Part shown: one piece after another, positions 60,565-64,000 of the stretch | Layout: every line of letters starts with the position of its first letter | Position numbering within the stretch: the first letter of the stretch is position 1 | NCBI RefSeq assembly: GCF_965638725.1 | Contig: NC_134962.1 | Location: 7,819,501 to 7,883,500, forward strand | DNA from: Aptenodytes patagonicus | Lineage: Eukaryota; Chordata; Aves; Sphenisciformes; Spheniscidae | Length of the DNA stretch: 64,000 bases | Direction: 5' to 3' | Position numbers and translations under genes: made by a program | Notes under the pieces: generated by a model | Database searches by the model: none | The model's input: only the letters and a program-made list of their open reading frames with translations | Told to the model about the DNA's origin: nothing

Positions 60565-63500
60565 GTACGTACTGGGAAAGGGTGGCATATTTGCACTTCT
60601 TTTGCCACCAGACAGGCAGAGAGAGGTTTATATTGGAGCAACAATAAATATTGGTGCATGGTCTCAGATTAAAAGATGAGCCCATGTTTTAGCTCCTACT
60701 TGTGAATCAGTACATGTGGTTTTTCAGAAGCTTGAGAGTTTAAAGATAATGAAGAGTAAAATAGGAAAATATTTCCAAAGTCTTCTGGAAGCTATTTGTT
60801 TAATTGTTCTAAGAATTTGGTTCTGTATCTGGTCCACAAAAAGTGGTTTTATAGACTGAAGATTTTGGTTAAGGTGAAGTATTACAGGGCAGGAGTGGTT
60901 TGGCACTGGTCCCTTTCAGGCTGCTGCACAAACCTCAGGGTGTCCTGTGATAAACTACCTCTGCTTGGGCTCTGGTGGAAATAGCACCTCTAACAAGCCT
61001 TGGAGGAATCATTGCTGCAAGGAGCACAAACTGGGGCTCCTGAAAGGGGCATGATGCAGCAACGGCACCAATGCAAGGGTCAGTGGCCTGTTAGTGAAGT
61101 TCGGTGTTTGTGGGGGACACAATGAAATGTTGCTTTGCAGACTGGAATAAGAGAGTGGTTCATGTGTTGGAAGGGGGAGCAAGTTGTCTTTAAATAATGT
61201 CATGGCATCCCTGCTGCTAGCAGGGAGTTACCAGGTGATGATGTTGTGCTCAGATGCCAGATTGAAATATCCACTGGTGTGGAAACTGATAGTCTGGAGG
61301 GGATGTAGGAGACTATAAAAAAAAAAGGGGGGGAGGGGACTGAATGCATTGAAAAATGTAAACTTATGCAGGCTAGAAACTGAATTTGTTGAGCTTTAAA
61401 ATATTCCCCAACTACTGTGGAGGAGTTACATTTGCGAAGCAAATGTTTGTGCTGTTAATTAGGCTGCTTTGCTTTGCCAAACCTGTTCTCTGGTCACAGT
61501 GGGCACAACTCTGGGACTATATAGAAACTGGGCTGTTATATGGAAAGCCACTATAATTTTCTGGTTATAAAAGAAATAACAATGTGCCCAAGACTTAAGG
61601 GTCTATCCCCAAATTGCCTAATAATGATACCTAAAGATAAGCAGCCTAGAACAGTACAAAGCTTTGCAGAAATGGAGTATCTTGGGATGGATAGAGTAGG
61701 TAAGACAGTAATGGGCTGGAAAAAAGACTATTGTATTGCTCCAGGTAACACTGATCTGCTTACCAATGAGCTCAATGTGTCTCACTTGATTTAGTTTTTG
61801 TTAAGGAGCTTGAGGAAGGTGTTTCAAGGGATACCTGAGATTGGCACAGCAGGAGTTCACCCTGCTGATCTGGCATTTACATGATTCCGAGGAGTGCTTA
61901 CCACGTTCCCCAGGTTGTTAAAATATTGAGTGTAGGAAAGGGTGATGGAATCTTACAAGCCCAAAAGAAATGTATTAGTGTAAATTATTTAAAGCCCAGA
62001 GTAATATTGTATTAAGGTGACAAAGGGAAAAAGAAGGGAGTAGAAAACTGCTTTGGGGGGGACTTCTTTTGGTGACTGCAATAAAAGACATTCTTTTAAA
62101 ACATTCTGCATGCACTTAGCCTTCTGGGGGTGTTTTGAGCAGTTTAACATTAATAAAAGAAAATTTTGCAAAATTCTTTGCAAGCTGGTTACAAAAAATG
62201 AAATAAAATTAAAAATAAAATCCAGGCCCTAGCTACAGGTTCTCATCCACAAGATTGTTAAGTCTTAGAAACCACCTCTGCATTTTTTTGTGAAACCATA
62301 TTTCTGATCCTTTCAGTAGCAATTTCAACAAATGATATGATAGAGATGTGAGCACCTCTTTGTTCATCTAAACATTTCCATCTTGTTCTCTGATTTCTGG
62401 TCCTGTGTTCTTGAGTAGGTGCATTGCTTTGACTTCAAAGATACCAAACAATTATTTATTAACAAGGAAATATGTATAGGGATATTTTTTTCTGTCCTGT
62501 TTGTCATTTAGAAAAAGTGATTTGCTGGGAAAAGTACTGTAAGGTGGTAGGCATTTTACCTGCAGTGATGTTATAACATAATTGCCTCTGGACCTGAGGT
62601 TTTGCCGTGAAATGCCACTTCTGATCCTGAGCTGGGCCTTAGTGGCGCCTTTCATATATAGAAACCTTCCTTGCTCTCATTCTAGAGGTAGTAGACCTTC
62701 TTGAAGAGAGCAGAGTATGTCTAATCTGCAGTGAGATCTTCGTAAACAAAATTTGACTGTCAACTGCCTGTGTTTGGATTCTAGAGAATTTAGGGTATAG
62801 CACAGTAATTCATAGAGCTAGATAAGTAACAGCTGGGAATGCAGCATGGCTGACAACATTATTACCAAGAAGTCAGTCCTATTTACCAGAATTTATTCAA
62901 ACTGTGTCACGAGACTGATGATGTAACCCTGATCACCTCTCTCCTGTTACTGTTATAGGATGTATTAGGTATTACTCAACTACTGCCAGGGCAACAAGAG
63001 CATGGTGGGGGACGATGGCGACTTGTTTCTCTTTTTCTGTATGCTAATGAAATAAAATCGATATGCCCCTATTATGTATAAACTGTGGGTGTTAGTGTAG
63101 AAGTTGAAGAGTTGGTGGGAGTATGGGTAAATCACTACTCAGCAAGTGCATCCCATTTCAGACCTATTTGGGTGGTCTTCATAGCAGGACAGCAACCAGG
63201 TTTTCAGGTGATCACACCAGTGGCAGGCTGGACCCTGGGCTCCCCATGGAAAGGTGCCTGTCAGCAGCTGAGCCCCACTTCCAGTGTTGGCATCTTGACG
63301 ATCTGGTGTGAACTACATGGCCTGAGTATTAAAAATTTGGCTCCAAGTGGAGATAACTTTTCAAAACTACATATTCATGGGCAATCGCTCTCATCCACAG
63401 ACATGTCTCTCCTCACCTTTCAGCACCTCATTAATTTCTCCTTCCACCTCTTGTTGGCTTTGGAGCCTTTTTGAGCAGCATTGCTTCAGCTCACATCTCT

Positions 63501-64000
63501 GCAGATTCAGCCATGTTAATTTTACCAGTGTTTTCCTTGCATAGGTTTTCTTTCTGTTTTCAGAATACAATAAAAACTAACAATTCTCTCCAATCTCTGT
63601 AAGGAAAGAAAATATTATTTTGTTATTCATTGTTAAGAGAACCTTCTCAGCCTGTTACATCCCGTTGAAAAATCTAAGCTTAGACAAAAATAATCAGACT
63701 GGTGTGGCAATATGCAGATGGTACTGATTACAGTTCAGAATCCCTGTTCCATGGCTAATTTCCTAATGCTATCTAGCTATAATAAGTCAGTTTAAATGGT
63801 TGCCTACTAGACAATAAAAGCCTGTAGCTGTGTGTTTCTGCTGGTGTAAACCAGCATAGTTCTGGGAAGTAAATAAAAGCCAGATGATTTACACTAGGTC
63901 TGAAGACCTAGAAAATAAGTGTACATTTTACTCTTAATATATAAAATGAAGCATATGGCATTGTTTTACTTAAATGGATTACCTAATTAATGTAATTACT
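60565..64000 (+). other. BCAS1: BCAS1 intron (continues past window)
   Basis: No further exon resembling BCAS1 is recognisable up to 64000. The frames at 61540-61794 and 63085-63474 show no similarity to it. AT-rich sequence with an A/G-rich simple stretch near 61318. Confidence 0.6.

Noticed and set aside
62014..62028. VDRE-like AGGTGA-CAA-AGGGAA
   Set aside because: The second half-site deviates at two positions from the rat element; not better than background.
61540..63474. Open frames of 84 and 129 codons after BCAS1 exon 2
   Set aside because: No similarity to the expected BCAS1 continuation and no supporting splice sites; probably intronic chance frames.

Overview
The window looks like a vertebrate nuclear locus from a sauropsid, most likely a bird. 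It has split genes with GT-AG introns, GC-rich CpG-island promoters set in AT-rich intergenic DNA, and a short CR1-like LINE remnant. Gene order is PFDN4 (minus), CYP24A1 (plus), BCAS1 (plus). This is the order of human 20q13 read in the opposite direction. Avian origin is inferred from compactness and the CR1-like piece; no species can be named from the sequence alone.

Layout. 1-1382: the first two coding exons of PFDN4 (prefoldin subunit 4) on the minus strand, leaving the window on the left, with a CpG island at about 1000-1960. 1961-12683: intergenic DNA without a recognisable gene, but with a perfect DR3 vitamin D response element (VDRE) consensus at 4415-4429. 12684-13186: CYP24A1 promoter, with C-tract, A-tract, a duplicated GC-rich segment, GGTTCA half-sites, a (CGGGC)5 repeat, CCAAT and TATA. 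13187-20391: the complete CYP24A1 coding sequence in 11 exons (513 codons plus stop), intact in frame, with all P450 signature residues. 20392-22600: 3' untranslated region ending in a doubled AATAAA. 22601-60302: long intergenic interval with candidate nuclear-receptor and AP-1 sites. 60308-60564: the first two coding exons of BCAS1, which runs off the right edge.

How it works together. CYP24A1 is the mitochondrial 24-hydroxylase that destroys active vitamin D; it is the classic VDR target and is known in mammals to use promoter-proximal VDREs plus distal, largely downstream, enhancers. The most interesting content here is therefore regulatory: promoter half-sites at 13000-13026, a perfect DR3 8.8 kb upstream, and a rat-Cyp24-type DR3 14 kb downstream of the start. 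PFDN4 and BCAS1 are neighbours without a known functional link to vitamin D turnover. I see no CRISPR, rRNA, tRNA, or undescribed protein system; nearly all other open frames lack family similarity that I can recognise and look like chance.
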